NCBI GenBank assembly: GCA_001897355.1
Contig: MKST01000005.1
Coordinates: forward strand, 158,787 to 222,786
DNA: 64,000 nucleotides
Reading direction: 5' to 3'
From: Solirubrobacterales bacterium 67-14
Lineage (GTDB): Bacteria; Actinomycetota; Thermoleophilia; Solirubrobacterales; 70-9
Shown here: one piece after another, positions 19,490 through 27,215 of the stretch
Numbering within the stretch: position 1 is the first letter of the stretch
How the letters are laid out: each line of letters begins with the position of its first letter
Translations under genes and position numbers: made by a program
Notes under the pieces: model-generated
The model's database searches: none
What the model saw: the letters and a program-made list of their open reading frames with translations, nothing else
Told to the model about the DNA's origin: nothing

Positions 19490-20521
19490 ATGCCGTTGAG
19501 TGAGGACAGTCGGGCGCTGCTTCAGCTGCTGCTCGGACGAGGGAAAAGTTACGCCGACATTTCCGGGCTGCTCGGAATCGATGAGGCCGAAGTACGCCGG
19601 CGTGCCGGTGTCGCCCTGGCCGAGGTCGACGATTCCGTGCCCGCGCCGGACCAGGAGCTGACCGATTACCTGCTCGGCCAGGCCGACGAGATATCGCGGG
19701 CCGATATCGGCAACCGCATTTCCTCCGACCCCGCGACCGCCGAGCAGGCCGAATCGCTGACCGACCAGCTTCGCCTGCTGGTTCCGGGGGCCACCCTGCC
19801 GAAGCCCGGTTCGGCCGAAGGCGGCAAGCCCAAGCCGGCCCCGAAGGCCGCAGCCCCGGCCGCCTCCTCGACATCCGGATCCGATGGTTCGGCGACCAAG
19901 AAAAGCTTCGGCGGCTTCAGCTCGATCACCGGCCATCAGCGCCGCCTGATCGCAGTCTTGCTCGGCGGCGCCCTGCTGGCCGCCGTGGTCATCCTGCTGG
20001 TCACCGGCGTGATCGGCGGCGGCTCGGACGACGAACCCGAGACCCCCAAGTCCTCCCCCACGGTCGCGGTGCTGCAGCCGGTCGACGGGTCCGCGGCTTC
20101 CGGCCAGGTCCAGTTCGGCTTCTCCGGCACCGCGCTGGCCGCAAACCTCCAGATCAACGATCTCAAGCCGAGCGAGAAGGGCCAGGGCTACGCGATCTGG
20201 CTTTACGGGTCGACCGGGGCCTTCCCGATCCACGCCCAGCAGGTCGGCAAGTCCGGCTCGATATCCGGCCAGATCCAGGTCAACGAGGCCGTGATCTGCC
20301 TGATCGCCTCCGACTTCTTCCCGACTCTCAGGGTTTCCCGCGTCGACAACGGCGACTTCAACAAGGCGCTGAAGAACGCCAACCTGGGCGGCGGCAAGAA
20401 GAATCTGAAGCTACCCGACTACACGGGCAAGACGGTGCTCGAAGGCGAAATCTCAATGCCGCAGAACGCCAAGGACACGATCGTCCCCGTCTGCAACGGC
20501 TCCGCCCAGAGCACCCAGTAG
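19490..20521 (+). CDS. Membrane protein with sigma-region-4-like HTH and RskA-like outer domain
   Basis: A 343-aa protein of unusual layout. Residues 1-45 look like a sigma-70 region 4 helix-turn-helix (LLLGRGKSYADISGLLGI, then VRRRAGVAL). Residues 50-100 (LTDYLLGQADEISRADIG, then SSDPATAEQ) resemble the N-terminal sigma-binding helix bundle of anti-sigma factors. A Pro/Ala/Ser linker, one strong membrane helix (about 153-178) and an outer domain follow. The outer domain (VDGSAASGQ, then GYAIWLYGSTGAFPI) resembles the C-terminal RskA domain of anti-sigma-K. It could be a membrane-held transcription regulator. Similarities are judged by eye; no such protein is known to me by name. Confidence 0.6.
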   Translation: MPLSEDSRALLQLLLGRGKSYADISGLLGIDEAEVRRRAGVALAEVDDSVPAPDQELTDYLLGQADEISRADIGNRISSDPATAEQAESLTDQLRLLVPGATLPKPGSAEGGKPKPAPKAAAPAASSTSGSDGSATKKSFGGFSSITGHQRRLIAVLLGGALLAAVVILLVTGVIGGGSDDEPETPKSSPTVAVLQPVDGSAASGQVQFGFSGTALAANLQINDLKPSEKGQGYAIWLYGSTGAFPIHAQQVGKSGSISGQIQVNEAVICLIASDFFPTLRVSRVDNGDFNKALKNANLGGGKKNLKLPDYTGKTVLEGEISMPQNAKDTIVPVCNGSAQSTQ

Positions 20522-22147
20522 TCAGGGAAGAAGCTTGCCTGGGTTCATGATTCGCGTCGGGTCGAAGCGTTCTTTGAGGGCTTGGAGGGCATCGATCCCG
20601 GCCGTTCCTATCTCCCCTTCGACCCAGGGGGCGTGGTCGCGACCGGTGGCGTGATGGTGTGAAAGCGTGCCGCCGGCGGACTGGATCGCCTCGCAGGCCG
20701 CGCGCTTCAGCTTCGGCCAGTTGGCGACGCCGCCCGCGGCGCCCTGGCTGGCGATCACGGTGAAGTAGAGCGAGGCGCCGTCGCGGTAGGCATGCGAGAG
20801 GTGGCACATCACGATCCCCTCCATCCCATTCGTCTTCAACCCGTCTTCCAGGGCGGTGCGCACCGCTTGGTAGAGGGCTTCGTGGCCGCTCCACTGTTGG
20901 GCGGTCTCCAGGGTCTCGACCAGTATGCCGCGGTCGAGCAATGCCTCTCGCAGATACGGCCCGTGGAAGCGGCCCTTCTCCCAGCCGCGTCCGGCCGCCT
21001 GGCCCAGGTAGACGCCGCCACCGCGACGCAACTGACGGGCCACGTCGGAGCGGCTGCGATGGACCACGCCCGAGGTTCCCTCGTAGCCGGCGATCACCAG
21101 CGAACCGCCCTCGCGGCTCCGTAGCTTGAGGTAACGCTTGAAGATCGTCCCGGCCGCCCCCGACGGCAGCGCCATGGCGAGGTTGACCTCGGTTTCCGGC
21201 ACGTCGGAGACCCGGATGATGGTCGGCAGGCTGTCGGTCTGGGCCAGCCCTCGCACGATCTCGTTGCCGGCCTCGAAGTCCTCCACGATCCAGGCTTCGT
21301 AGCGCCTGGTCGCCGGCAGCGGCCTGATCCGCACGTCTACGTCGGGGATCACGCCGAGGATGCCTTCCGAGCCGACCGCGACTTCGCGAAGCGCCGGGCC
21401 GATCGAGGTGTGCGGGGTGGCCAGGGTCGAAAGCTCGCCCTCCGGCGTGATCAACCGGATCGAGCTGACTAGCGAGTCGAAGCGGCCATAGCCGCTGGAG
21501 GACTGCCCGGCCGAGCGGGTGGCGGCGAAGCCGCCCACCGTCGCGTACTCGAAGGACTGCGGGTAGTGACCGAGCGTGAATCCGCGTTCGGCCAGCAGCG
21601 CCTCGGCTTCGGGGCCACGCAGGCCGGCACCCAGCTTGGCCGTGAGGGAGCGCTCGTCGACCTCGATGCCGCGGAGGGCCGCCAGGTCCAGGCTGATCAC
21701 CGCGTCGTGCTCCCCCTTGAGCGGGGCGACGCCGCCGACCACGCTGCTGCCGCCGCCGAACGGCACGACCGCCACTCCGGCCGCGGCGCAGGCCTCGAGG
21801 ATCGGAGCGATCCGGTCAGCCGATTCCGGCACCACCACCGCGTCCGGGGCCTGCTCCAGCTCGCCCTGTCGCAATGCCATGAGGTCGAGATAGTTCTGGC
21901 CGTTGGCGTGGCGCACCCGGTCCTCGTCACCGGTGAAGACGTTCTCGGCCCCGGCCGCCGCGACCAACGAGTCGGGCAGGCCGACCGCTTCCGGCAGCTT
22001 GACCGCCTCGAGCGCGGGGATCGCCGCACCGTCGGTCGTGGCGATTCCCCGCTCGTTCAGCATCCGCTCGCCGGCCTCACCGAGTTCGACCGGCTCGTCC
22101 GGGTCGCCCCAGCCCCACCATCTCGTGTCCCGGCGCGGTTCGCTCAT
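20522..22147 (-). CDS. FAD-binding oxidase, alkyldihydroxyacetonephosphate synthase-like
   Basis: A 541-aa flavoprotein of the vanillyl-alcohol oxidase/PCMH superfamily. The N-terminal RWWGWGDPDEPVEL segment and the HHHATGRDHAPW segment (about residue 490) match bacterial relatives of ether-lipid AGPS. The FAD-binding part has VVPFGGGSSVVGG (about 130) and ATVGGFAATRSAGQ (about 200). True AGPS swaps an acyl for an alkyl chain on dihydroxyacetone phosphate; whether this one does is unproven, as many actinobacterial homologues have no assigned substrate. Its start overlaps the stop of the SRPBCC gene by 4 bp. Confidence 0.85.
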   Translation of the reverse strand: MSEPRRDTRWWGWGDPDEPVELGEAGERMLNERGIATTDGAAIPALEAVKLPEAVGLPDSLVAAAGAENVFTGDEDRVRHANGQNYLDLMALRQGELEQAPDAVVVPESADRIAPILEACAAAGVAVVPFGGGSSVVGGVAPLKGEHDAVISLDLAALRGIEVDERSLTAKLGAGLRGPEAEALLAERGFTLGHYPQSFEYATVGGFAATRSAGQSSSGYGRFDSLVSSIRLITPEGELSTLATPHTSIGPALREVAVGSEGILGVIPDVDVRIRPLPATRRYEAWIVEDFEAGNEIVRGLAQTDSLPTIIRVSDVPETEVNLAMALPSGAAGTIFKRYLKLRSREGGSLVIAGYEGTSGVVHRSRSDVARQLRRGGGVYLGQAAGRGWEKGRFHGPYLREALLDRGILVETLETAQQWSGHEALYQAVRTALEDGLKTNGMEGIVMCHLSHAYRDGASLYFTVIASQGAAGGVANWPKLKRAACEAIQSAGGTLSHHHATGRDHAPWVEGEIGTAGIDALQALKERFDPTRIMNPGKLLP

Positions 22148-22611
22148 TCCGGTTCGCCTTCCTCGAAGGCCTCGGCCAGGGAACCCAGCGCTTCGTCGAG
22201 CAGTTCGCGCTGGCCCTTCTTCATCGAGAAGCCGGCGATTTTCGCGGTGCCCCGCAGCGTGTTGACCGTGGTCAGGCTGACCTCGCTGCCTTCTCCGTCC
22301 TCGGCGATCCGCGCTTCGACCGACTGGCGGGCCAGGTGGGACTCGTAAGGGGTGCCCTTGAGTTCATGCTCCCACTCGTAGCGACGGGGCCTGGTTGCGC
22401 CGGAGCAGCGGTAGTCCAGGCGCAGCATCCGGCCGGAATCGGCCCCGAGCACGGCGGTCCAGCGGCTGCGTTCCGCGCCGGGCTTGCCGGCGATGTCCTC
22501 GACCCGGATCACCCGTGGCCACCATTCCGGCAGGCGGGCCGGGTCGCTGATCAGGTCGTAGACCTTCTCCGGCGTCGCCGCCACGGTCTTCTTGCGGGTA
22601 ACGGTCGGCAC
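22144..22611 (-). CDS. SRPBCC family protein
   Basis: A 155-aa START/Bet v 1-like protein of the polyketide cyclase/dehydrase type: it begins TVTRKKTVAATPEKVYDLI, continues with LPEWWPRVI and ends with an amphipathic helix. Such proteins bind hydrophobic ligands in a deep cavity. Translational coupling to the AGPS-like oxidase (4-bp overlap) suggests a shared lipid-related role, but ligand and reaction are unknown. It starts 7 bp after ftsR stops, so all three are likely read from the garA promoter region. Confidence 0.82.
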   Translation of the reverse strand: MPTVTRKKTVAATPEKVYDLISDPARLPEWWPRVIRVEDIAGKPGAERSRWTAVLGADSGRMLRLDYRCSGATRPRRYEWEHELKGTPYESHLARQSVEARIAEDGEGSEVSLTTVNTLRGTAKIAGFSMKKGQRELLDEALGSLAEAFEEGEPE

Positions 22612-22618
22612 CGCTGCT

Positions 22619-23359
22619 TCAGCTGTCGGCCAGGCGGCGCAGGTCGCGCACCAGCAGCGCGTGCTTGAGCTCGCTGAGTACGGTCGCCATCCGTTCGAGG
22701 CTCTCGACCGCTTCCTTGCGCCGCTGGGGGTTTCGCGAGGCCAACTTGGGGGCGAGCAGCGTCTCGATCAGGTTGACCTCGCGGTCGGCCGAGGTCTTGA
22801 ACAGCTTCAGGTTGCGGGCGCCCACGCCGTCCCGGGCCAGTTCGTTGGCGGCCCGGACGATCTCCATGTCGGTCTCGTCGTAGACCGCCTTGCCGTTCTC
22901 GGTCTGGGGCATGACCAGCCCGAACTCGGCCAGCTCACGGATGAACTCGGCCCGGGCGCCGGTTTCCTCGATCACTTCCTCGACCGTGAAGCGGGAGCTG
23001 GTGGTGCCGATCAGCTTCGCCCGCCGGGCCGTGTTGGACGAGTTCCCGGAGAGGCCGGTGACCGAAGGGCCGGCCGCCAGCTCCTGGCGGATCACCCGCA
23101 GTGGCAGGAACTCGTCGCGCTGCAGGCGCAGGACGGTCCGGAGCCGGTCGACGTCGGCCTGGCTGTAGAGCCGGTATCCACCCTGGGTGCGTCGGGGCGT
23201 GACCAGTTTCTGGTCCTCCAGGTAGCGGATCTTGGAGATCGAGACGTCGTCGAATTCCTTGCTGAGCAGCTTCGCCACGGCGCCGATCGTGAGGGCCTTG
23301 CGGGGTCGCCGCGGGGCCATCTGGGCCTGGTCGGCCACGCCTTGGTCGCTGAGGGTCAT
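22619..23359 (-). CDS. ftsR: MerR-family regulator, FtsR-like
   Basis: A 246-aa MerR-type DNA-binding protein. The winged-helix segment TIGAVAKLLSKEF, then SISKIRYLEDQKLVTPRR, and YRLYSQADVDRL match mycobacterial/corynebacterial FtsR, which in Corynebacterium activates ftsZ. The remaining 150 residues are helical and lack the metal-binding Cys of metal-responsive MerR proteins. It follows the FHA gene by 1 bp, the same garA-ftsR order as Rv1827-Rv1828 in Mycobacterium tuberculosis. That synteny is the main support for the name. Confidence 0.8.
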   Translation of the reverse strand: MTLSDQGVADQAQMAPRRPRKALTIGAVAKLLSKEFDDVSISKIRYLEDQKLVTPRRTQGGYRLYSQADVDRLRTVLRLQRDEFLPLRVIRQELAAGPSVTGLSGNSSNTARRAKLIGTTSSRFTVEEVIEETGARAEFIRELAEFGLVMPQTENGKAVYDETDMEIVRAANELARDGVGARNLKLFKTSADREVNLIETLLAPKLASRNPQRRKEAVESLERMATVLSELKHALLVRDLRRLADS

Positions 23360-23360
23360 C

Positions 23361-23831
23361 TCATCGCTCCAGGTAGGTCAGTTTGTATTTGCCGACCTGG
23401 ATCTCGTCGCCGTCCTCGAGACGCTGCGATTCGATCCGCTTGCGGTTCACGTAGGTCCCGTTCAAGGAGCCCAGGTCGTCGATGTAGGTGCCGTCGCCAC
23501 GGCTGACCAACAGGGCGTGATTGCGGGACACGGTCACGTCGTCGAGGAAGACGCCGGCGTCGGGGCTGCGCCCGATCGCCACCCGTTCCTCTTCCATCGG
23601 GAAGGTCTCGCCGGCCCGGCCGCCGCCGCTGCGGATCACCAGGGCGGCACCGGTGCGCTCGACCTCGGCGTCGATGTCGACGGCTTCGATCTCGCCGGTC
23701 TCACCGACCTGGTAGGTCGAGGTTCCCTGCTCGTCCCCTCCCTCTCGACGGCCGATGAAGGTGCCGCACTTCTGGCAATAGTTGGCGGCCTCGGGGTTTA
23801 CGAATCCGCATTCGGGGCAGTGGGTCGCCAT
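23361..23831 (-). CDS. garA: Zinc-ribbon FHA-domain protein, GarA-like
   Basis: A 156-aa signalling protein. An N-terminal zinc ribbon (CPECGFVNPEAANYCQKCG) is followed by a Thr-containing segment (GTSTYQVGETGE) where GarA carries its phosphorylated ETTS motif, then an FHA domain with GRSPDAG, SRNHALL and GSLNGTYVN. GarA inhibits 2-oxoglutarate-using enzymes and is switched by Ser/Thr kinases such as PknG; the extra zinc ribbon is not in the mycobacterial protein. ATG at 23831 is chosen because it lies 7 nt after a perfect TATAAT; the ATG at 23840 overlaps that box. FtsR follows. Confidence 0.82.
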   Translation of the reverse strand: MATHCPECGFVNPEAANYCQKCGTFIGRREGGDEQGTSTYQVGETGEIEAVDIDAEVERTGAALVIRSGGGRAGETFPMEEERVAIGRSPDAGVFLDDVTVSRNHALLVSRGDGTYIDDLGSLNGTYVNRKRIESQRLEDGDEIQVGKYKLTYLER

Positions 23832-23838
23832 GCGGGGC

Positions 23839-23866
23839 ATTATAGGGAGCCGGGTCTAACCCTCAA
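23839..23866 (-). promoter_or_regulatory. Strong promoter for garA, leaderless arrangement
   Basis: Minus strand: TTGAGG (23861-23866), a 16-nt spacer, and a consensus TATAAT (23839-23844). Transcription should begin at or beside the A of the ATG at 23831, leaving no room for a Shine-Dalgarno sequence. Confidence 0.65.
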
Positions 23867-23874
23867 CTGAGGCT

Positions 23875-24537
23875 TTACTGTTGGGCCGATTCTTCCGCCG
23901 CGGTGACCGCTTCGCGGGCCTGGATCTGATCCCGCCCCACCCGGGCGTAGAGATAAGTCGCGACCACTCCGAGCGCGATGCCCAGGGCCAGAAGGGCGGT
24001 CGCCACCCAGGTGTCGACCAGCAGGGCGAGCAGGAGCGAGATCATCACCGGGAAGACCGCCACCCGGCCGAACCAGTTGACCTCGATGTCGACCCCATGT
24101 GAAAGCCCCCAGCGGGCGAGCAGCAGCGTGGCGAGCTCCCGGACCAGGAGCAGGACGAGCAGCCAGCGCGGCAGCAGTTCGAAATGCCAGCAGACGACGA
24201 TCCCCGAGAGGATCGTGAGCCGGTCGATCACCGGGTCCATCAGCGCGCCGAGGCGGCTGTACTGCCCGGTCACCCGGGCCAGGAACCCGTCCACGTAGTC
24301 GCCACCGGCGATCAGGAAGAAGAAGAGCGCGGCGAGCGGCTCGCGGCCGTCGTCGGAGCTGAGGGCGAGTATCAGGAAGATCGGCACCCCGATCAGCCGC
24401 AGGTAGCCGATCAGGTTGGGCAGGGTAAACGGTCGAAGCGGCTGGCCGGCCCGGGTCGGGGCCGGTTCGGCCCCGGTGCGATCGAGCCCGAAGAGTTTCC
24501 GGACCCTGCCCTTGCCGAACGGTGCCGCGTCGCCCAT
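23875..24537 (-). CDS. pgsA: CDP-alcohol phosphatidyltransferase (PgsA-type)
   Basis: A 220-aa membrane enzyme that joins CDP-diacylglycerol to an alcohol, most likely glycerol-3-phosphate, to start phosphatidylglycerol synthesis. The complete CDP-alcohol signature DGx2ARx8Gx3Dx3D is visible from DGFLARV through LGALMDPVIDRL. Six helices are predicted. Its ATG overlaps the proS stop by 1 nt. In M. tuberculosis pgsA2 lies in the same neighbourhood as garA and ftsR. Phosphatidylinositol phosphate synthase is an alternative, since substrate choice cannot be read with certainty. Confidence 0.85.
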   Translation of the reverse strand: MGDAAPFGKGRVRKLFGLDRTGAEPAPTRAGQPLRPFTLPNLIGYLRLIGVPIFLILALSSDDGREPLAALFFFLIAGGDYVDGFLARVTGQYSRLGALMDPVIDRLTILSGIVVCWHFELLPRWLLVLLLVRELATLLLARWGLSHGVDIEVNWFGRVAVFPVMISLLLALLVDTWVATALLALGIALGVVATYLYARVGRDQIQAREAVTAAEESAQQ

Positions 24538-26231
24538 CAGTCGGTTCCGGAAAGCGAGGCGACCAGCTTCACGATCGCCTCGACGCCACCTTCGACCGGG
24601 ATCCGGTGCTCTTCACCGCTGCGTCGTTCGCTGGCCTCATAGATGCCGTCGGCCAGTCCACGCCGCCCGACCACCACCCGCAAGGGGCAACCCAGCAGCT
24701 CGGCGTCGGTCAGCTTCTGGCCGGGGCCGGCATCACGATCGTCGTAGATCACTTCCAGGCCCGCTTCGAGCAGCCCCTCGTACAGCCGGTCCGCCTCAGC
24801 CCGTTCGGGCTCGTCCGGCTTCGAGAGCGAGACCAGGTGGACCTGCCAGGGAGCCAGCGCCATCGGCCAGGAAAGCCCCTTCTCGTCGGAGAACTGTTCG
24901 GCGGCGGCGGCGACGATCCGGGCCGGGCCGATGCCGTAGCAACCCATCACGACCGGGTTCTCCTTGCCGTCCTCGTCGAGGTAGGTGGCGCCGAGCGGCA
25001 CGCTGTAACGCGTGCCGAGCTTGAAGATGTTGCCCACCTCGATCGCCGGCTCCAGGGTGATCGCCTGACCGTCGTCGGTGGTGTCCCCCTCGATCACGGA
25101 GCGCACGTCGACCTCCTCGAAAGCGAAGTCGCGTCCCGGCTCGACGCCCTTCAGGTGCTGGTCGACTGCGTTCGCCCCGGCGACCAGACCACCACCGGTG
25201 ATCGCTTTGTCCTTGAGGATTCGCACCGAGGCGCCGACCGGTCCGATGAAGCCGGGCGGGCCGAGCTTCTCTTCGATCTCCTCCTCGCGGGCCGGGCGGG
25301 AATCGCTGCCGAGCGCGTTGGCCAGCTTGATCTGGTTGACCTGGTGGTCGCCACGGACCAAGGCCAGGACGAACTCACCGTCGTCGGTGACCACGGCCAC
25401 CGATTTGATCAGGGCGCTCGGATCGAGGCCGAGGCCGCCCGCGACCTCTTCGATCGTCTTCATGCCGGGGGTCTCCACGGCCTCCGGCTCGGAAAGTTCC
25501 TCGCCCGGCTTGATCGGGCTCGGGTTGGCCGAAGCGACCTCGAGGTTGGCGGCGTAGCCCGGCGCGACCGCGACCGTGTCCTCGCCGGCCGCGCAGGGCG
25601 CCATGTACTCGTGGGCCGCCGAGCCGCCCATCATGCCTACGTCGCTCTCGACCCGGTACCAGCGCAGGCCGGTGCGGTCGTAGATCCGGTCGTAGGCCTG
25701 GATGCAGAGGTTGTAGACCTCGTCCAGCCCGGCCTCGTCGCGGTCGAAGCTGTAGGCGTCCTTCATCGCGAACTCGCGGGTGCGGAGGATGCCGGCCCGG
25801 GGCCGCGGTTCGTCACGTTCCTTGGTCTGGATCTGGTAGAGCAGCAGCGGCAGGTCGCGGTAGGAGCGAACCTCGTGGGCGACGTGGCCGGTCACGCATT
25901 CCTCGCCGGTCATGGCCAGCACCATCGGCGATCCCTTGCGGTCTTCGAGCTTGAACAGTTCGTCGATCCCGTACCGGCCCGTCTTCTCCCAGGGGTCGGC
26001 CGGCTGCATGATCGGCATCGAGATCTCCTGGCCGCCGATCCGGTCCATCTCCTCGCGGATGATCTGCTCCGCTTTGCGATGGGCCCGCAGCCCGGCCGGC
26101 AGGTAGGTCCAGAGCCCGGCCCCCATCTGCCGGACCATGCCGGCCCGGACCAGCAGTTTGTGGCTGATCGCCTCGGCGTCGGCGGGCGGGTCTTTGAGTG
26201 TGGGCAGCAGGCTGCGCGAGATCCTCGTCAT
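24537..26231 (-). CDS. proS: Prolyl-tRNA synthetase (bacterial type)
   Basis: A 564-aa class II synthetase that charges tRNA-Pro. Class II motif 1 (GLWTYLPAGLRAHRKAEQII), motif 2 (RTREFAMKDAYSF) and motif 3 (GCYGIGPARI) are visible, with the YbaK-like editing insertion between motifs 2 and 3 (about residues 225-385, ALIKSVAVVTDDGEF). The C-terminal anticodon-binding domain ends PVEGGVEAIVKLVASL. It overlaps pgsA by 1 nt and follows the methyltransferase gene by 12 bp, though it is read after it in the same direction. Confidence 0.96.
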   Translation of the reverse strand: MTRISRSLLPTLKDPPADAEAISHKLLVRAGMVRQMGAGLWTYLPAGLRAHRKAEQIIREEMDRIGGQEISMPIMQPADPWEKTGRYGIDELFKLEDRKGSPMVLAMTGEECVTGHVAHEVRSYRDLPLLLYQIQTKERDEPRPRAGILRTREFAMKDAYSFDRDEAGLDEVYNLCIQAYDRIYDRTGLRWYRVESDVGMMGGSAAHEYMAPCAAGEDTVAVAPGYAANLEVASANPSPIKPGEELSEPEAVETPGMKTIEEVAGGLGLDPSALIKSVAVVTDDGEFVLALVRGDHQVNQIKLANALGSDSRPAREEEIEEKLGPPGFIGPVGASVRILKDKAITGGGLVAGANAVDQHLKGVEPGRDFAFEEVDVRSVIEGDTTDDGQAITLEPAIEVGNIFKLGTRYSVPLGATYLDEDGKENPVVMGCYGIGPARIVAAAAEQFSDEKGLSWPMALAPWQVHLVSLSKPDEPERAEADRLYEGLLEAGLEVIYDDRDAGPGQKLTDAELLGCPLRVVVGRRGLADGIYEASERRSGEEHRIPVEGGVEAIVKLVASLSGTD

Positions 26232-26243
26232 CGAGGGCGCAGA

Positions 26244-27122
26244 TTATCTGGCGGGAAGAACTTCGGCCTCCGCCACCCGGTAGAACGAGGGCGCGTTCTC
26301 ACCGCCCTTGACCTCTTGCCCGCTGGAGAGCGCCTCTGCAGTCGACATGTCCCAGATCGGCTTCAGGCCCCTCGCACCGAGGAACTCGTCCATCTTCGCG
26401 GGATCGAGGCCGTAGCGGAAGGGCTCACCGACCCGCGCCACCTGGGCGCTCCAGGGCGGCTCCTCCTCCCCGCCGTCCTTGAGCAGGGCGACGTCGACGT
26501 AGGTGTAGACGAGTCGGCTGCCGGGCGCCCCGACCCTCGTGATCCAGGCCAGGGTCTGATCGACCGCTTCCGGGGTCAGGTAGCTGAGCACTCCCTCCCA
26601 GATGAAGACCGATTTCAAGCCTGGCTGGAACCCGGCCCGCTCGAGTGGTCCGCCGACTCCCTCTTCGAGCAGGTCGAACGGCACGTAGGTCACATTCGGG
26701 GGCAGATGCCCGTCACGCCCGAGCAGTCGGTCCTTCTTGCGCTCCTGGGTCGGCGGCTGGTCCAGCTCGAAGACCGGGATCGCGGCGGCGGCCGGCAGCC
26801 GGATGCCGCGGGTGTCGTAACCGGCGCCGAGGATCGCCAGCTGCTCCGCCCCACCCTCGATCGCCGCGGTGACCGCGTCGTCGATCAGCTTGGTCCGGAT
26901 CACCGCCGAAGGCCGGGAACCAGGCCAGTTCCGGTCGATGTAGGAGGTAATCAGCCTCTGCCCACCGGGAATCCCAGCCACCCGAGCCCCAAAGGCCAAC
27001 CGCCCACTCAGAAAGCAGGCGGCAAAGGGGTCATAGAACAAACGGTCACGCCCGGGCCGCGCAGATTCCACCGCCCGAAACATCGCCACGTACTCCGCCG
27101 TCTTACTAGCACCCTCCGGCAT
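26244..27122 (-). CDS. Class I SAM-dependent methyltransferase, LCM/TIGR00027 family
   Basis: A 292-aa putative S-adenosylmethionine-dependent methyltransferase. SKTAEYVAMFRAVES, then LFYDPFAACFL, LAILGAGYDTRG (the SAM-binding loop, about 98-109) and FIWEGVLSYL are typical of the leucine carboxyl methyltransferase-like family expanded in mycobacteria. Substrate is unknown. ATG at 27122 is used rather than TTG at 27125. An extended hairpin lies just upstream, after ispG. Confidence 0.87.
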   Translation of the reverse strand: MPEGASKTAEYVAMFRAVESARPGRDRLFYDPFAACFLSGRLAFGARVAGIPGGQRLITSYIDRNWPGSRPSAVIRTKLIDDAVTAAIEGGAEQLAILGAGYDTRGIRLPAAAAIPVFELDQPPTQERKKDRLLGRDGHLPPNVTYVPFDLLEEGVGGPLERAGFQPGLKSVFIWEGVLSYLTPEAVDQTLAWITRVGAPGSRLVYTYVDVALLKDGGEEEPPWSAQVARVGEPFRYGLDPAKMDEFLGARGLKPIWDMSTAEALSSGQEVKGGENAPSFYRVAEAEVLPAR

Positions 27123-27141
27123 CAATCACCAACCCTAGTGT

Positions 27142-27208
27142 GGGAGGTGTTGGCATAGGTCTCCGACGACGTTTCGGGTCGAGGAGGAGGCCTATGCCAA
27201 CACCTCCC
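27142..27208 (-). terminator. Long hairpin after ispG
   Basis: Arms 27142-27159 and 27191-27208 pair perfectly over 18 bp. The 31-nt interior adds a CTCC/GGAG and GAC/GTC helix with a small bulge. It lies 8 bp after the ispG stop and before the methyltransferase gene, both on the minus strand. Termination is likely, although there is no U-tract. Confidence 0.55.
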
Positions 27209-27215
27209 CAACGCA

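Noticed and set aside
24522-27158. Long plus-strand open frame opposite proS and the methyltransferase gene
   Set aside because: It has antisense composition, no recognisable motif, and spans two real minus-strand genes.
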